DNA of 60,574 nucleotides from Chlamydia trachomatis (GCA_945898205.1 CAMDHO010000007.1:1-60574); one strand, 5' to 3'; counted from the stretch's first letter, positions 48,195 to 57,612 are shown. A program made the numbers and translations. The notes: generated by a model not told the origin, from the sequence alone.

Positions 48195-50006
48195 ATGCTT
48201 AAACCAGAAAAAATCAGAAATATCGCAATTATAGCCCACATCGACCACGGCAAAACTACTATGCTCGATGCTCTTTTAAAACAATCAAATGTTTTTAGAG
48301 ACAATGAAAAAATTCTAGAACGAGCCATGGACAGCTACGATCAAGAAAAAGAACGCGGAATTACTATTTTCGCAAAACATACTAGTGTATTTTTCGAAGA
48401 TTTTAAAATTAATATTATTGACACTCCAGGACACGCGGACTTCTCAGGCGAAGTAGAACGAGTTCTTGGGCTTGTTAATTCGGTTCTGCTCCTTGTTGAT
48501 GCGCAAGAGGGACCTATGCCACAAACTCGCTTCGTTCTATCTCAAGCGCTTAAAATGGGACTTCGTCCAATTGTAGTCTTAAACAAAATTGATAGACCTC
48601 ATGCAGATCCTGAGCGCGCCCTTAACTTAACATTTGACCTATTCGTTGAACTTGGTGCTACAGATGAACAGCTGGATTTCCCTGTATGCTATGCTTCAGG
48701 CATCGGTGGATTTGCTATGCTCGAACTAAACGACCCTCGCGTTAACATGAGACCTCTTTTTGAACTTATTTTAAAAGCTGTTCCTGCGCCTCCTGGAAAT
48801 TTAGAGCTCCCTTTTCTTATGCAAGCTACCACTTTAAGCTATGATGAATTTGTCGGAAGACAAGCTTGCGGACGAATCTTAGAAGGAATCATCAAAAAAG
48901 GGCAAAACCTTATTAAAGTCGATAAAGACGGGCATCCTTCTCAACATAAAATTGTTCGTATCGAAGGCTATTTTGGTCTTAAAAAAGTAGAAATGGATGA
49001 AGCTGGAGTAGGAGACATTGTTAGCCTTTCCGGGATCCCAGAAATCATGATTGGAGACACTCTCTGCGAGCCAGGCCACATAGTACATCTCCCCCCTATC
49101 ATATTAGCAGAACCTACCCTCTCCATTGAAATGACGGTCAATAACGGCCCCATGGTTGGAAAAGATGGCAAGCACATTACCATGAATAAAATACGCGACC
49201 GTCTCATGCTAGAAAAAAGAGCCAATATTTCTTTAAAAATTGACGAATCTGATTCTAGAGACGATGCTATTTGCGTTTGTGGACGTGGAGAACTACATTT
49301 AGCAGTTCTCATCGAAGCTATGAGAAGAGAAGGATATGAATTCCTCCTTTCTAAACCAAAAGTTATCCTTAAGACACTTGCCGGTGTTGTAAATGAGCCT
49401 CTAGAAGCCGTACACATAGAAGTTCCTCAAGAATTTTCGGGTTCTGTGATTGAAACTCTTTCTCGAAGAAAAGGGGAAATGCTTTCTTTAAATAATAACG
49501 AACATGATATCACTACTATAGAGTTTCTTATTCCTACAAGAGGACTCATGGGATATAGAAATGATTTTATGACAGCCACAAGAGGGCTTGGGATTTTAAC
49601 TTCTATTTTTGATAGTTATGCTCCGTTCAAAGGAGCCATTCCTGGACGTGTTCGCGGAGTAATGATTTCCAATAATGCAGCAAAAACTACTGGATATTCT
49701 TGCTTTAACGTACAGGAAAGAGGCACTCTTTTTGTAGGCGCTGGAGAAGATGTCTATGAAGGAATGATCGTTGGAGAAAACAGCCGGGATAATGACTTAA
49801 TTGTTAACGTCACTAAAGGCAAACAATTAACTAACGTTAGAGCTTCTGGATCTGATGAAAATATTATATTAGTTCCTCCTAGAAGATTTACCCTAGAGCA
49901 AGCCATTGACTTTATTGAAGATGACGAGTTAATAGAAGTAACTCCTCATTTTATTCGACTAAGAAAAAGATTCCTCTTAGAGCATGAAAGAAAGAAAAAG
50001 TCTTAA
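48195..50006 (+). CDS. typA: Ribosome-associated GTPase TypA/BipA
   Basis: A 603-residue translational GTPase. It has G1 [18 protein letters not shown]2 in [13 protein letters not shown]3 [19 protein letters not shown] and G4 [17 protein letters not shown], followed by the EF-G-like domains and the TypA-specific end ([38 protein letters not shown]). The ATG at 48195 has AAGAGGA 6 nt upstream; an in-frame start at 48171 lacks this. BipA assists ribosome assembly at low temperature or stress. It has its own terminator. Confidence 0.95.
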   Translation: MLKPEKIRNIAIIAHIDHGKTTMLDALLKQSNVFRDNEKILERAMDSYDQEKERGITIFAKHTSVFFEDFKINIIDTPGHADFSGEVERVLGLVNSVLLLVDAQEGPMPQTRFVLSQALKMGLRPIVVLNKIDRPHADPERALNLTFDLFVELGATDEQLDFPVCYASGIGGFAMLELNDPRVNMRPLFELILKAVPAPPGNLELPFLMQATTLSYDEFVGRQACGRILEGIIKKGQNLIKVDKDGHPSQHKIVRIEGYFGLKKVEMDEAGVGDIVSLSGIPEIMIGDTLCEPGHIVHLPPIILAEPTLSIEMTVNNGPMVGKDGKHITMNKIRDRLMLEKRANISLKIDESDSRDDAICVCGRGELHLAVLIEAMRREGYEFLLSKPKVILKTLAGVVNEPLEAVHIEVPQEFSGSVIETLSRRKGEMLSLNNNEHDITTIEFLIPTRGLMGYRNDFMTATRGLGILTSIFDSYAPFKGAIPGRVRGVMISNNAAKTTGYSCFNVQERGTLFVGAGEDVYEGMIVGENSRDNDLIVNVTKGKQLTNVRASGSDENIILVPPRRFTLEQAIDFIEDDELIEVTPHFIRLRKRFLLEHERKKKS

Positions 50007-50017
50007 TTAATTAAGAT

Positions 50018-50045
50018 AAAGCGGCTATTAAAATAGCCGCTTTAT
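50018..50045 (+). terminator. Terminator after typA
   Basis: aaagcggcta (50018-50027) pairs with tagccgcttt (50034-50043) around a 6-nt loop. Confidence 0.85.
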
Positions 50046-50058
50046 AATTAGGTGCCCT

Positions 50059-50997
50059 ATGATTTCTGGAGTCCTTTTTACTATCGCAGCATGCTTATGC
50101 TGGTCTCTTGTTTTTGTCATCCCCTCTTTTATGAAAGAATTTCATCCCTTAGAAATTGCCTTAGGCCGATTTTTCATCTATGGGTTCATTTCAGTCCTTT
50201 TTATCATCACAAAAAAAAGAATCCTTTTTTCTAGAAAATATTTAGGAAATTGGAAAAAAGGTTTTTACTTAGCCTCTCTATCTTCCATGGTCTGCTACAC
50301 AGCAACTATCTGCAACATGATCTATACAGGCCCTATGATAGCTACTCTAGTCTTCGCTATGAGCCCCATCTGCATCTCTCTTATCGGAAATTGGCATAAA
50401 AAAGAATACCCTTTTAAAAACCTTGTAATACCCCTTTCTCTTATGATCTTAGGCGTGTTTTTAGCTAACTTTAAAGGGGGTGACGCCTCCGACTTCTCCT
50501 CAATCACATTTCTTATTGGCCTCTTTTTTGGAATCATAGGACTCGGATCGTGGTCTTGGTTTGCAGTAGCCAACTCTCACTTTCTAAAACAAAATAAAAA
50601 TCTAGCCTCTGGGGACTGGGCCCTTATTCTAGGCACCTGCACATTTATTCAAGTTATTTTAATTGGATCTCTTTTTTTTACCTTCTCTGAAACTCGGGAT
50701 AAATATTATACATTTTCTTCTGAAATACAAAATTTTGTTCTTTTTAGCGTTCTTCTTGGCACCGTCAGCACCTGGGTGGCTCTATTCTTTTGGAACCATG
50801 GCTCTAGAAAGATCCCCATTTCACTGTCCGGACAGCTAATGATCTTTGAAATTATTTTTGCGATAATCCTCCTCTCTTTTTTTGAAAATAAAATGCCATC
50901 GATCGCAGAACTACTCGGCATTATTTTAATGATTTTTGGAGTTCTAACAGGATTTAAAAAGATTAAACCTATGCCTGCAATCGAGACTGATTTCTAA
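50059..50997 (+). CDS. EamA/DMT-superfamily transporter
   Basis: A 312-residue protein with ten hydrophobic segments arranged as two EamA repeats. The first is MISGVLFTIAACLCWSLVFV, PLEIALGRFFIYGFI; the second starts near residue 155 with FLIGLFFGIIGLGSWSWFAV and ends LLGIILMIFGVLTGFKK. DMT transporters move small metabolites. The substrate is not readable, though chlamydiae use relatives for host metabolites such as S-adenosylmethionine. AGGTG precedes the ATG. Confidence 0.85.
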   Translation: MISGVLFTIAACLCWSLVFVIPSFMKEFHPLEIALGRFFIYGFISVLFIITKKRILFSRKYLGNWKKGFYLASLSSMVCYTATICNMIYTGPMIATLVFAMSPICISLIGNWHKKEYPFKNLVIPLSLMILGVFLANFKGGDASDFSSITFLIGLFFGIIGLGSWSWFAVANSHFLKQNKNLASGDWALILGTCTFIQVILIGSLFFTFSETRDKYYTFSSEIQNFVLFSVLLGTVSTWVALFFWNHGSRKIPISLSGQLMIFEIIFAIILLSFFENKMPSIAELLGIILMIFGVLTGFKKIKPMPAIETDF

Positions 50998-51004
50998 GGA
51001 AAGA

Positions 51005-51493
51005 CTATTTCTTGGATAGCAAAGAAAAGAATGAATTATCTTCAACCGGCACAGATAAAACCGAAAATGCCTTAGATTTTTTACGTAAGCTCTCTAAGAG
51101 AGTTGTCCTGGCTTTTTGCCACATCTTTTTAGCTCTCTCCTCTTTTTCTTTCTTAGAAGAGTCTTCCCTTTCACCATATAAGGTCTCTGAAAACTCATCA
51201 TCCCCTTCTAAGCTCTCCGACTTATCAAGATCAATATAGTAGACACTACTCCCCTTAGAATTCTCTAAAGAGGGAGAGTCTTTACGAAATTGTAAAAAAG
51301 TCTGAAGTATGATGCCATATTTTCCGGGATTGGAAAGCAACATCTGAAAATTTGGAGAAGTTGAATTTGCCTGAGACGGATTAAATAAACCAGGCAACCC
51401 ACTCATCTTTAAACCAATAGGACCCAAAACGCTGAAGACAGGTTGATCTACTTGAACGGCTGCTGAAGGGACAGAACTAGTTAAGTTACACAT
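51005..51493 (-). CDS. Lineage-specific protein, paralogue 1 of a pair
   Basis: Not recognised from any family, but clearly a paralogue of the gene at 52493-53050. Both start with M-x-x-LTS, then about 30 residues later have a PxGLKMSGLPGLFNPSQ-type motif. Both have an acidic low-complexity middle (SESLEGDDEFSE), then KKMWQKARTTLLESLRKKSK and a C-terminal VLSVPVEDNSFFSLLS. No signal peptide or membrane segment is visible. The architecture would suit a type III-secreted effector, but that is only inference. I start at the ATG at 51493, which aligns with the paralogue. Confidence 0.65.
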   Translation of the reverse strand: MCNLTSSVPSAAVQVDQPVFSVLGPIGLKMSGLPGLFNPSQANSTSPNFQMLLSNPGKYGIILQTFLQFRKDSPSLENSKGSSVYYIDLDKSESLEGDDEFSETLYGEREDSSKKEKEERAKKMWQKARTTLLESLRKKSKAFSVLSVPVEDNSFFSLLSKK

Positions 51494-51505
51494 TATATAC
51501 CACAT

Positions 51506-51734
51506 ACAAATTTAAATAATTAAATCAACAAACACTTACTAATCGAAAAATACTATTTTATCAGAAGTTTTAAAAAAAATCAATTCCAATAGAATAAACA
51601 ATAACAATTTACAATCTCATTAAATAAATAAATCACTTAATTTAAGTAAAACAATGAATTTACTCCTACAAACCCATTCTTATTAATCTTTATTTTACCG
51701 TTTTGAAAATTAAAACGGGGGTCTGGAAGTTTTT
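51506..51734. other. AT-rich spacer
   Basis: Very AT-rich with no gene. A 7-bp inverted repeat (ccgtttt/aaaacgg, about 51700-51720) lies just before the xerC fragment. Confidence 0.4.
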
Positions 51735-51938
51735 TTGCCCTATTTAAAGGGAAGCCGTCTTGTGAAAAGAAGTACGCCTCATATAATTTGTCATACGATT
51801 GCAACTCACTGGACAGCGAAAGGGCTGGATTTAAAAACCGACCCAAGTTCTCTTGGATCGCAGCAGCTTAGCAACTATGACAATTTATACGCAGGTCTGT
51901 TCTATGCTAAAAAAAGAAGTCTAGCAAAAGAAAGATAG
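51735..51938 (+). pseudogene. Broken C-terminal fragment of xerC
   Basis: The first half reads YLKGSRLVKRSTPHIICHTI then ATHWTAKGLDLKT, matching residues 239-270 of the intact XerC (8268-9200) but with catalytic Arg changed to Cys (IRH to ICH). A frameshift follows near 51840; the next frame continues QVLLDRSSLATMTIYTQVCS and MLKKEV then TAG, matching residues 273-296 including the nucleophile Tyr. The level of identity to the resident xerC suggests a translocated, inverted duplicate, though a related integrase of a lost element is possible. Confidence 0.8.
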
Positions 51939-52143
51939 ATTCACGTCATAAAGTCCGTCGCGATTAGTAGGTCATGAGGGTTTTAAACCTAACGAATCCG
52001 CGCTAGTTACGGCCTTTCAAAGGCTGTAACTGTTTTCCTAGTCACTGTTTACCCGTAACAACGAATCATAGAATATTTGTTGCCTAGCAGTGGTAACAAA
52101 TAGTTGTAGGCTTTTTTTCATAGTTTGGACATCATGGTTCTTA
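51939..52143 (+). ncRNA. Possible structured RNA ending in a terminator
   Basis: No protein frame. A 12-bp hairpin (agttac-g-gccttt with aaaggc-t-gtaact, 52005-52031) is followed by two mutually exclusive stems: tatttgtt/aacaaata (52074-52081 with 52095-52102) and gccta/taggc (52082-52086 with 52107-52111). Seven T follow (52112-52118). This looks like the 3' end of a transcript from the plus strand, but no downstream plus-strand gene is near. I cannot name an RNA family. Confidence 0.3.
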
Positions 52144-52425
52144 CTAGTCAGTCTTCGGATTTGATCGTTTCTTCATTAGGAGTCCTAGTGCAAGAAGACC
52201 TGCGCCTGATATTGCCAGCTCAAGAAAACCCCTATTCACTTGATCAAAACGCATTTGATCAAAACGGAAATTTCCTGTATAAATTGAATAAGACAATGCG
52301 CTTATAGCCATAATTCCAGTTATTCCTATAGCACTATTCAAACTACACAGACGAACATCTGATTTGTTTTGTTTAAAAACTTTTAAATCTATAAGCTTCG
52401 TTGAATTCAAAAATAATTTAGTCAT
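52144..52425 (-). CDS. Small two-helix membrane protein
   Basis: Not recognised. From the ATG at 52425 (AAAGG 8 nt upstream) it has 93 residues with two hydrophobic segments (AIGITGIMAISALSYSIY and LELAISGAGLLALGLLM) separated by about 20 residues, and a basic C-terminus (KKRSNPKTD). A bilobed hydrophobic pattern is the mark of chlamydial inclusion-membrane proteins, so that is one option; a simple inner-membrane protein is another. It lies between the two paralogous genes, all on the minus strand. Confidence 0.55.
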   Translation of the reverse strand: MTKLFLNSTKLIDLKVFKQNKSDVRLCSLNSAIGITGIMAISALSYSIYTGNFRFDQMRFDQVNRGFLELAISGAGLLALGLLMKKRSNPKTD

Positions 52426-52492
52426 ATAATTACCTTTTACCATTAAGTAAGATGACACATATGCTAGATCAAAAAAAACAGTAAAGATTAAA

Positions 52493-53050
52493 TTAAAATA
52501 TTCTAGACAACATAGGAAAGCATGAACTTTCTATATTTAAGACAAATAGTGTAAAATTTATTTTACGCTTTATTTCTGACTTCTCTAAAAGAGCTAATTT
52601 ATTTTTTTGCCACATTTTTTGGGGCCTTTTGTCTATAACAACCTTTTCTGAAAGAATCTCAAAAAAATTTGCCTCAGGCTTTTCTTCTCCGAAAAAATCC
52701 CCATCCAAACTAGCTGCCTTGCCCTCTTCTGAAAAAGAAGCCTCTTCAAGATCTTCTTTTTCGTCTATTTCCTCATCTAAAGTTTCTATAGATTCTTCAT
52801 CCGAGTCTAACTCCTCTAATAGTTCAACCTCTAGCTTAACGCCTTCAACCTCCTCTATGGAAATCTCTTCCTGAAGAGGCTGTCTAGAAGTCAAAACCAC
52901 AAACTCAGATACTATCTTTTCACTCGGGTTAAACAAAAACGATAAACCATTTATTTTTAAAGGAATAGAGACACTTCCCTTTGCAAGGGGAAGACCTACT
53001 AAATAAGACTGCTCGGTTTCTGCATAAATGTTACTAGTTAAGCTAGTCAT
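52493..53050 (-). CDS. Lineage-specific protein, paralogue 2 of a pair
   Basis: A 185-residue soluble protein, paralogous to the gene at 51005-51493. It starts MTSLTSNIYAETEQS, then SIPLKINGLSFLFNPSEKI. The middle is very acidic (LEELDSDEESIETLDEEIDE and beyond), then QKMWQKNKLALLEKSEIKRK and the ending FVLNIESSCFPMLS. No signal peptide. Acidic disordered linkers between short conserved ends suggest an adaptor or effector. No known domain is recognised. Confidence 0.65.
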   Translation of the reverse strand: MTSLTSNIYAETEQSYLVGLPLAKGSVSIPLKINGLSFLFNPSEKIVSEFVVLTSRQPLQEEISIEEVEGVKLEVELLEELDSDEESIETLDEEIDEKEDLEEASFSEEGKAASLDGDFFGEEKPEANFFEILSEKVVIDKRPQKMWQKNKLALLEKSEIKRKINFTLFVLNIESSCFPMLSRIF

Positions 53051-53315
53051 TAACCCTCCAAATACACATTAAATACACAGCAGATAATTACGTTAATTCA
53101 ATATTATACATAACAAAAATAATAAAAACAAAACTAAAAACACTGTTTAATAAAAAAATCAAAAATCGAGATCCTTCACCTCCAATTTATGCAAAATATG
53201 GTTTCATAAAATCCCAGAGTAACTTATAAAAGTTCTTTATAAAACCAATATACTTATACTAAAAAATAGCACCTAAACGCCTTCTCGCCAAAGATTTTAA
53301 AAAAGGAAAAAGAGA
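53051..53315. other. AT-rich divergent promoter region
   Basis: No gene. This spacer separates the minus-strand paralogue 2 from the men operon and should hold both promoters. I could not pick a convincing -35/-10 pair. Confidence 0.4.
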
Positions 53316-54038
53316 ATGTCAGATCAAGTAATTACCCACTCTCGCAATGAAATCTGGAAAATGTTTGATAAAATCTCTTCTACCTACGACAAGACTAATC
53401 GCTTTATGACAATGGGACTAGATCTCTATTGGAGAAAGAAAATGGCCTCTTTTCTTCCTCAAGGTCAAGAAATACACCTTTTAGATTGCGCTACAGGAAC
53501 AGCAGATCAAATCATCTCTCTAATGCAGCATAGCTCTTGCATCGCCAAAGCTATAGGGATCGATCTCTCAGAAGAGATGGTCTTAATTGGACAAAAAAAA
53601 CTGCAAACTTATTCCTTTGCCAAACAAACTAAGCTGCAAATAGCTAGCGCTTTAGAAATACCCTTCGAAGAAAACACCTTTGACTGCATAACCATGTCTT
53701 TTGGGATACGCAACGTAACAGACGTTAGCAGCTGCCTAGAAGAGCTATTCAGAGTATTAAAACCAGGTGGCAGGGTTTTGATTTTGGAAACCTCCATTCC
53801 AAAATCATATCTAGTAAAAACATTACATCTTTTCTACCTACGAAAAGTCCTTCCACTTATTGGCGGCTGGATTTCTAAACAAAAAAAAGCCTACCAATAT
53901 TTAAATCAGACCACCGAAACATTCCCCTCTAGCGAACTATTTTGTAACCAAATCCAAAAAAGCGGTTTTTGTAATGTTAAATGTAACCCCTTAACCTTCG
54001 GGTCTGTGTCGATTTACGTAGCAGACAAACCATGCTAG
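53316..54038 (+). CDS. menG: Demethylmenaquinone methyltransferase (MenG/UbiE)
   Basis: A 240-residue SAM methyltransferase of the UbiE family. It has MFDKISSTYDKTNRFMTMGL, the family signature, then LLDCATGTADQI (SAM motif I), AIGIDLSEEMVLIGQKKL, FDCITMSFGIRNVTD (UbiE-specific) and LKPGGRVLILETS. It makes the last methylation of menaquinone. AAGGA-type Shine-Dalgarno sits upstream of the ATG. It overlaps menF by 7 nt and heads menG-menF-menD-menH. With only menaquinone genes beside it, MenG is the better name than UbiE. Confidence 0.92.
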   Translation: MSDQVITHSRNEIWKMFDKISSTYDKTNRFMTMGLDLYWRKKMASFLPQGQEIHLLDCATGTADQIISLMQHSSCIAKAIGIDLSEEMVLIGQKKLQTYSFAKQTKLQIASALEIPFEENTFDCITMSFGIRNVTDVSSCLEELFRVLKPGGRVLILETSIPKSYLVKTLHLFYLRKVLPLIGGWISKQKKAYQYLNQTTETFPSSELFCNQIQKSGFCNVKCNPLTFGSVSIYVADKPC

Positions 54039-55195
54039 TAGAAATCGATCCTATTGATTTCCCTAGTTGGCTTGCAGCTCAAGACATCTACCCAAAATTC
54101 TATTGGAAGTGTCGTAAAACGGGAATTGAAACTGCCGCTCTGGGGGCTTACAAAGAATTCTTTGAAATACCCCGGCATCTCGAGGAAAAAGTCTATGGAG
54201 CCGTTTCTTTTCCCTCCCAAAACACATCCCCTCTTTGGAATGACTTCCCTACCCCTTATTTCTTTCTTCCTCAAATAGAAATTATACAATCCCCATTAAA
54301 GACTAGATTAAAAGTACGGGGATCCTCCCCAGTCTTTAATACCCCCAAAACTACTATTTTAGATCTCCCCTCACTTGAGCTACACGAAGACTTTCCTTCT
54401 TTTAAAAACTGGGAAGAATCTGTCTTTGAGGTCTTAAAAGCAATTGAACGCAAAGAACTAGAGAAGCTAGTCTTAGCAAGAATGAGCTCTTTTAAAACAG
54501 AAAATCCGCCTTTTTCTTGGCTTAAAAAAATCCTAGACTCTTCTATCAACTCGACCGTCTTTGCTTTCCAAATGAACTCCTCTTCGCTTTTTTTAGGGGC
54601 TAGCCCAGAAATGCTCTATCAAAGGCAGGGAAGACATATACAAACTGAGGCCATTGCCGGTACTCGAAAAAAAGGATCCTCTTATTTTGAAGATCAACAA
54701 ATAGGGAATGAATTACAAAATAGCATCAAAGACCAAAAAGAAATTGATTGTGTAAAAAGTTTTCTTAAAGACTCTCTATCCTCTATTTGTGAAAAAACAT
54801 CTTATGAACCTATTGACTCTTTGATAGAAACCTCTCAATTACAGCACTTATACAATCGCTTAGATGGCCTTTTAAGACCCGAAATTGATGATTTCACTAT
54901 TCTATCCTTAGTTCATCCAACCCCCGCCGTAGGTGGCCTTCCTAAAAAAGTTGGAATAGAAAAAATTCATGCTTTAGAATCTTTCGATAGAGGTCTCTAT
55001 GCCGGAGCTCTTGGATGGATATCTCCTTCGGAATCCTCTTTTGCTGTAACCATTAGATCTGCTCTTTGTAAATCCGGATACCTACATGCTTTTGCCGGAA
55101 CTGGGATTGTAACTGGTTCTGATCCTCAAAAAGAATGGAATGAGCTCGAAGATAAAATTTCTCACTGGAAAACCTTATGTCCCATACATCATTAG
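54032..55195 (+). CDS. menF: Isochorismate synthase MenF
   Basis: A 387-residue chorismate-utilising enzyme that makes isochorismate, the entry to classical menaquinone synthesis. Family motifs: ELEKLVLARMSSF (the catalytic base Lys), QTEAIAGTRKKG, IKDQKEIDCV, HPTPAVGGLPKK, FDRGLYAGALGWIS and AGTGIVTGSDPQKEWNELED. The Mg2+ ligand glutamates are in the IAGTR and EWNELE segments. Translation is coupled to menG and menD by overlaps (7 and 19 nt). EntC is the alternative name, but the menD neighbour decides for MenF. Confidence 0.92.
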   Translation: MLVEIDPIDFPSWLAAQDIYPKFYWKCRKTGIETAALGAYKEFFEIPRHLEEKVYGAVSFPSQNTSPLWNDFPTPYFFLPQIEIIQSPLKTRLKVRGSSPVFNTPKTTILDLPSLELHEDFPSFKNWEESVFEVLKAIERKELEKLVLARMSSFKTENPPFSWLKKILDSSINSTVFAFQMNSSSLFLGASPEMLYQRQGRHIQTEAIAGTRKKGSSYFEDQQIGNELQNSIKDQKEIDCVKSFLKDSLSSICEKTSYEPIDSLIETSQLQHLYNRLDGLLRPEIDDFTILSLVHPTPAVGGLPKKVGIEKIHALESFDRGLYAGALGWISPSESSFAVTIRSALCKSGYLHAFAGTGIVTGSDPQKEWNELEDKISHWKTLCPIHH

Positions 55196-56925
55196 CACCC
55201 TTTAACGTAGAAAGAGCAAAACTTGTCATAGACACCTTATATCAACAAGGAATCCACCATTTTTGTATAGCTCCTGGCTCCAGGTCCACACCTCTTGCTC
55301 TTGCCATCGCAGATCATCCAAAAGCAAACGCCTTTACCCATTTTGATGAAAGAGGGCTTGGCTTCTATGCCCTTGGCCTAGCAAAGTCTCTCTCAGCTCC
55401 TGTTGCAGTTCTTGTTACAACGGGAACTGCCGTTGCCAATCTCCTTCCAGCTATCATGGAAGCTCATTTAAGCCGCATCCCTCTTTTAATCTTATCCGCA
55501 GACCGCCCCCCAGAGCTTAGAGACTGTGGATCTAATCAAACAGCGGATCAAGTAAAAATCTTTACTGCTTTTACAAGATGGGAAGTGGACCTTGCCTTTT
55601 CAGACCCTCTAGCTTCCAATGAATATATGCTCTCCACTCTTTCTTATGCTGTCGATCGGTGTTCCAAAAACCCTGCTGGCCCCGTTCAGGTGAACTGCAT
55701 GATCAGAGAGCCGTTCATTCATTTAGATACGCTTCCTGAAAAACACTATACTAGCTGCTTTTACGAGCCTAGCAGCCAATCTCCTTGCCTAGAATCTTTT
55801 AAAATATGGGGTAAACTTCTTTCTCAAGAAAAAAAGGGAGTCATCCTTCTAGGCTCTGATGCCCTAAAAAATGAAGACCTCGATAGCTTCCTTCTTTTAG
55901 CCGAAGCTTTAGACTGGCCTATTTTTTCAGATATCATTTCAGGAGGGAGACAAATAGGCGACCATCCTTGTCATATCGAATATTTTGAGCTTATATTAAA
56001 ATCAATTCCCGATATGCAGGTAAACACTGTTTTACAAATAGGAAATCGTTTTGTTTCTAAACATCTGCAGACTTGGATCCAAAACCAATTGTTGGATTCC
56101 TATTTTCTTGTGGTAGATCACCCCTTTAGACAAGATCCTCTTCATAAAGTTTCTAGACGGATGGAATGCAATACAGATCTATTTTGCAAATCCATCCTTA
56201 ATTGGATCTCTCCTTCAAAAACCCATTGGACTTCTCTTTGGAAATCTCTATCTTTAAAAGTAAAACAAATCATTCAAACTCATTTTCTTGAATCAAATGA
56301 GTTTACCGAACCTTCTATTTTTTCTTTTCTTTCGAAAATAAACCCTTCATTTCATCTCTATCTTTCAAGCAGCATGCCCGTTCGAGATGCTGACCTCCTC
56401 TTTTATCCAGAAGAAGGTAGTTGCTCTATCTTCTGTAATCGAGGAGCCTCTGGAATTGATGGGAATATAGCTACTGCGGCAGGCCATGCTAAAGGGCTTC
56501 AAAAGCCTCTTGTCGCTATTGTGGGAGACCTAGCAGCTCTTCATGACTTAAGCTCTTTCTCGCTTATTTACAGAAGTGAAACTCCAATCATCCTTGTCTT
56601 AATAAACAATCAAGGCGGCGGGATTTTTTCTTTTTTACCTGTTGCAGAAAAAAAAGAACAGTTTGAGGAGTTCATAGCAACTTCGCATGACTACTCTTTT
56701 GCAGCTATTGCGCAAACTTTTTCCCTTCCCTACACGAAAGTTAATTCTTTGGAAGAGTGGGATAAAGCTTGGAGTCAAACTCAAACTAGTTGCCTCATAG
56801 AATATTGCACTCAAAGGGCATCTAATGTAATTCACCATAAAAACCTATATAACAAAGTAAGCGAAAACCTATGCTCTTTTATGAAGTCTTTGGAAATAGC
56901 TCAGCAGATCATCCCTTCCCCTTAA
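55177..56925 (+). CDS. menD: MenD (SEPHCHC synthase)
   Basis: A 582-residue ThDP enzyme that joins isochorismate and 2-oxoglutarate in the first committed step. It has CIAPGSRSTPLALAIADHP, HFDERGLGFYALGLAKS, AVLVTTGTAVANLLPAIMEA and SADRPPELRDCGSNQTADQV in the PYR domain. NRGASGIDGNIATAAGHAKG and the ThDP motif VGDLAALHDLSSFSL with VLINNQGGGIFSFLP lie in the PP domain. Length is typical. It overlaps menH by 55 nt. Confidence 0.95.
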   Translation: MSHTSLAPFNVERAKLVIDTLYQQGIHHFCIAPGSRSTPLALAIADHPKANAFTHFDERGLGFYALGLAKSLSAPVAVLVTTGTAVANLLPAIMEAHLSRIPLLILSADRPPELRDCGSNQTADQVKIFTAFTRWEVDLAFSDPLASNEYMLSTLSYAVDRCSKNPAGPVQVNCMIREPFIHLDTLPEKHYTSCFYEPSSQSPCLESFKIWGKLLSQEKKGVILLGSDALKNEDLDSFLLLAEALDWPIFSDIISGGRQIGDHPCHIEYFELILKSIPDMQVNTVLQIGNRFVSKHLQTWIQNQLLDSYFLVVDHPFRQDPLHKVSRRMECNTDLFCKSILNWISPSKTHWTSLWKSLSLKVKQIIQTHFLESNEFTEPSIFSFLSKINPSFHLYLSSSMPVRDADLLFYPEEGSCSIFCNRGASGIDGNIATAAGHAKGLQKPLVAIVGDLAALHDLSSFSLIYRSETPIILVLINNQGGGIFSFLPVAEKKEQFEEFIATSHDYSFAAIAQTFSLPYTKVNSLEEWDKAWSQTQTSCLIEYCTQRASNVIHHKNLYNKVSENLCSFMKSLEIAQQIIPSP

Positions 56926-57611
56926 TCTTCCTTCACGGATTTCTAGGCTCTCACTTAGACTGGATGCCTATCATTAAAGAGCTCCAAACTAGTTACTGCT
57001 GCATTGCAATAGATTTGCCATCTCACGGCAAATCTATTTCATCCTCAGATGTTTTTTTATCTCTTGAAACAGCTCTTCTTGCTTTATCTACCCCCCCTCC
57101 TATGTTAATAGGATATTCATTAGGAGGAAGGCTGGCCTTTTCTTATGGAAAAAAACATCCTGAAAAAATTAAAGGCCTTATTTCTATTTCAGCTCATACC
57201 GGGCTTACAAACGCCTTAGAAAAAGAAAAAAGAATGAATGCTGATCTTTTATGGCAAACGCGCTTAGAAACATTTTCCTCTGAAGACTTTTTGACTCTTT
57301 GGTATCAACAGCCTGTCTTTGCTTCTTTGCAAAAACGGCCTGAGCTTCTAGAAAGACTTCTAAAACCTAGATCCTATCAACATCCTAAAGAACTTGCTGC
57401 TATCCTTGCGCAAGCCTCTTTGGCTAAACAACCTCTTTATGATGCTTTTGCTCATCCCATTTACTTCTTATTTGGAGAAGAGGATCTAGCATACGCCCGT
57501 TTATATGGGTTAAAACCAACTCATCTTGTAAAAAAAATAGAACAAGCTGGACATGCACTTCATATTGAAAACCCTTTAGCCTGTATAGAAGCCATCCGGC
57601 TTTTTAGTTAA
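56871..57611 (+). CDS. menH: MenH (SHCHC synthase), alpha/beta hydrolase
   Basis: A 246-residue alpha/beta hydrolase: FLHGFLGSHLDWMPII (oxyanion region), nucleophile Ser in LIGYSLGGRLAFSYG, and catalytic His in EQAGHALHIENP. MenH removes pyruvate from the MenD product. The MenH pattern YSLGGR is present. The 55-nt overlap with menD is unusually long, but the frame keeps the expected N-terminus (MLFYEVFGNSSADHPFPLIF). A hairpin follows the stop. menB, menC, menE and menA are not in this window. Confidence 0.9.
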   Translation: MLFYEVFGNSSADHPFPLIFLHGFLGSHLDWMPIIKELQTSYCCIAIDLPSHGKSISSSDVFLSLETALLALSTPPPMLIGYSLGGRLAFSYGKKHPEKIKGLISISAHTGLTNALEKEKRMNADLLWQTRLETFSSEDFLTLWYQQPVFASLQKRPELLERLLKPRSYQHPKELAAILAQASLAKQPLYDAFAHPIYFLFGEEDLAYARLYGLKPTHLVKKIEQAGHALHIENPLACIEAIRLFS

Positions 57612-57612
57612 A

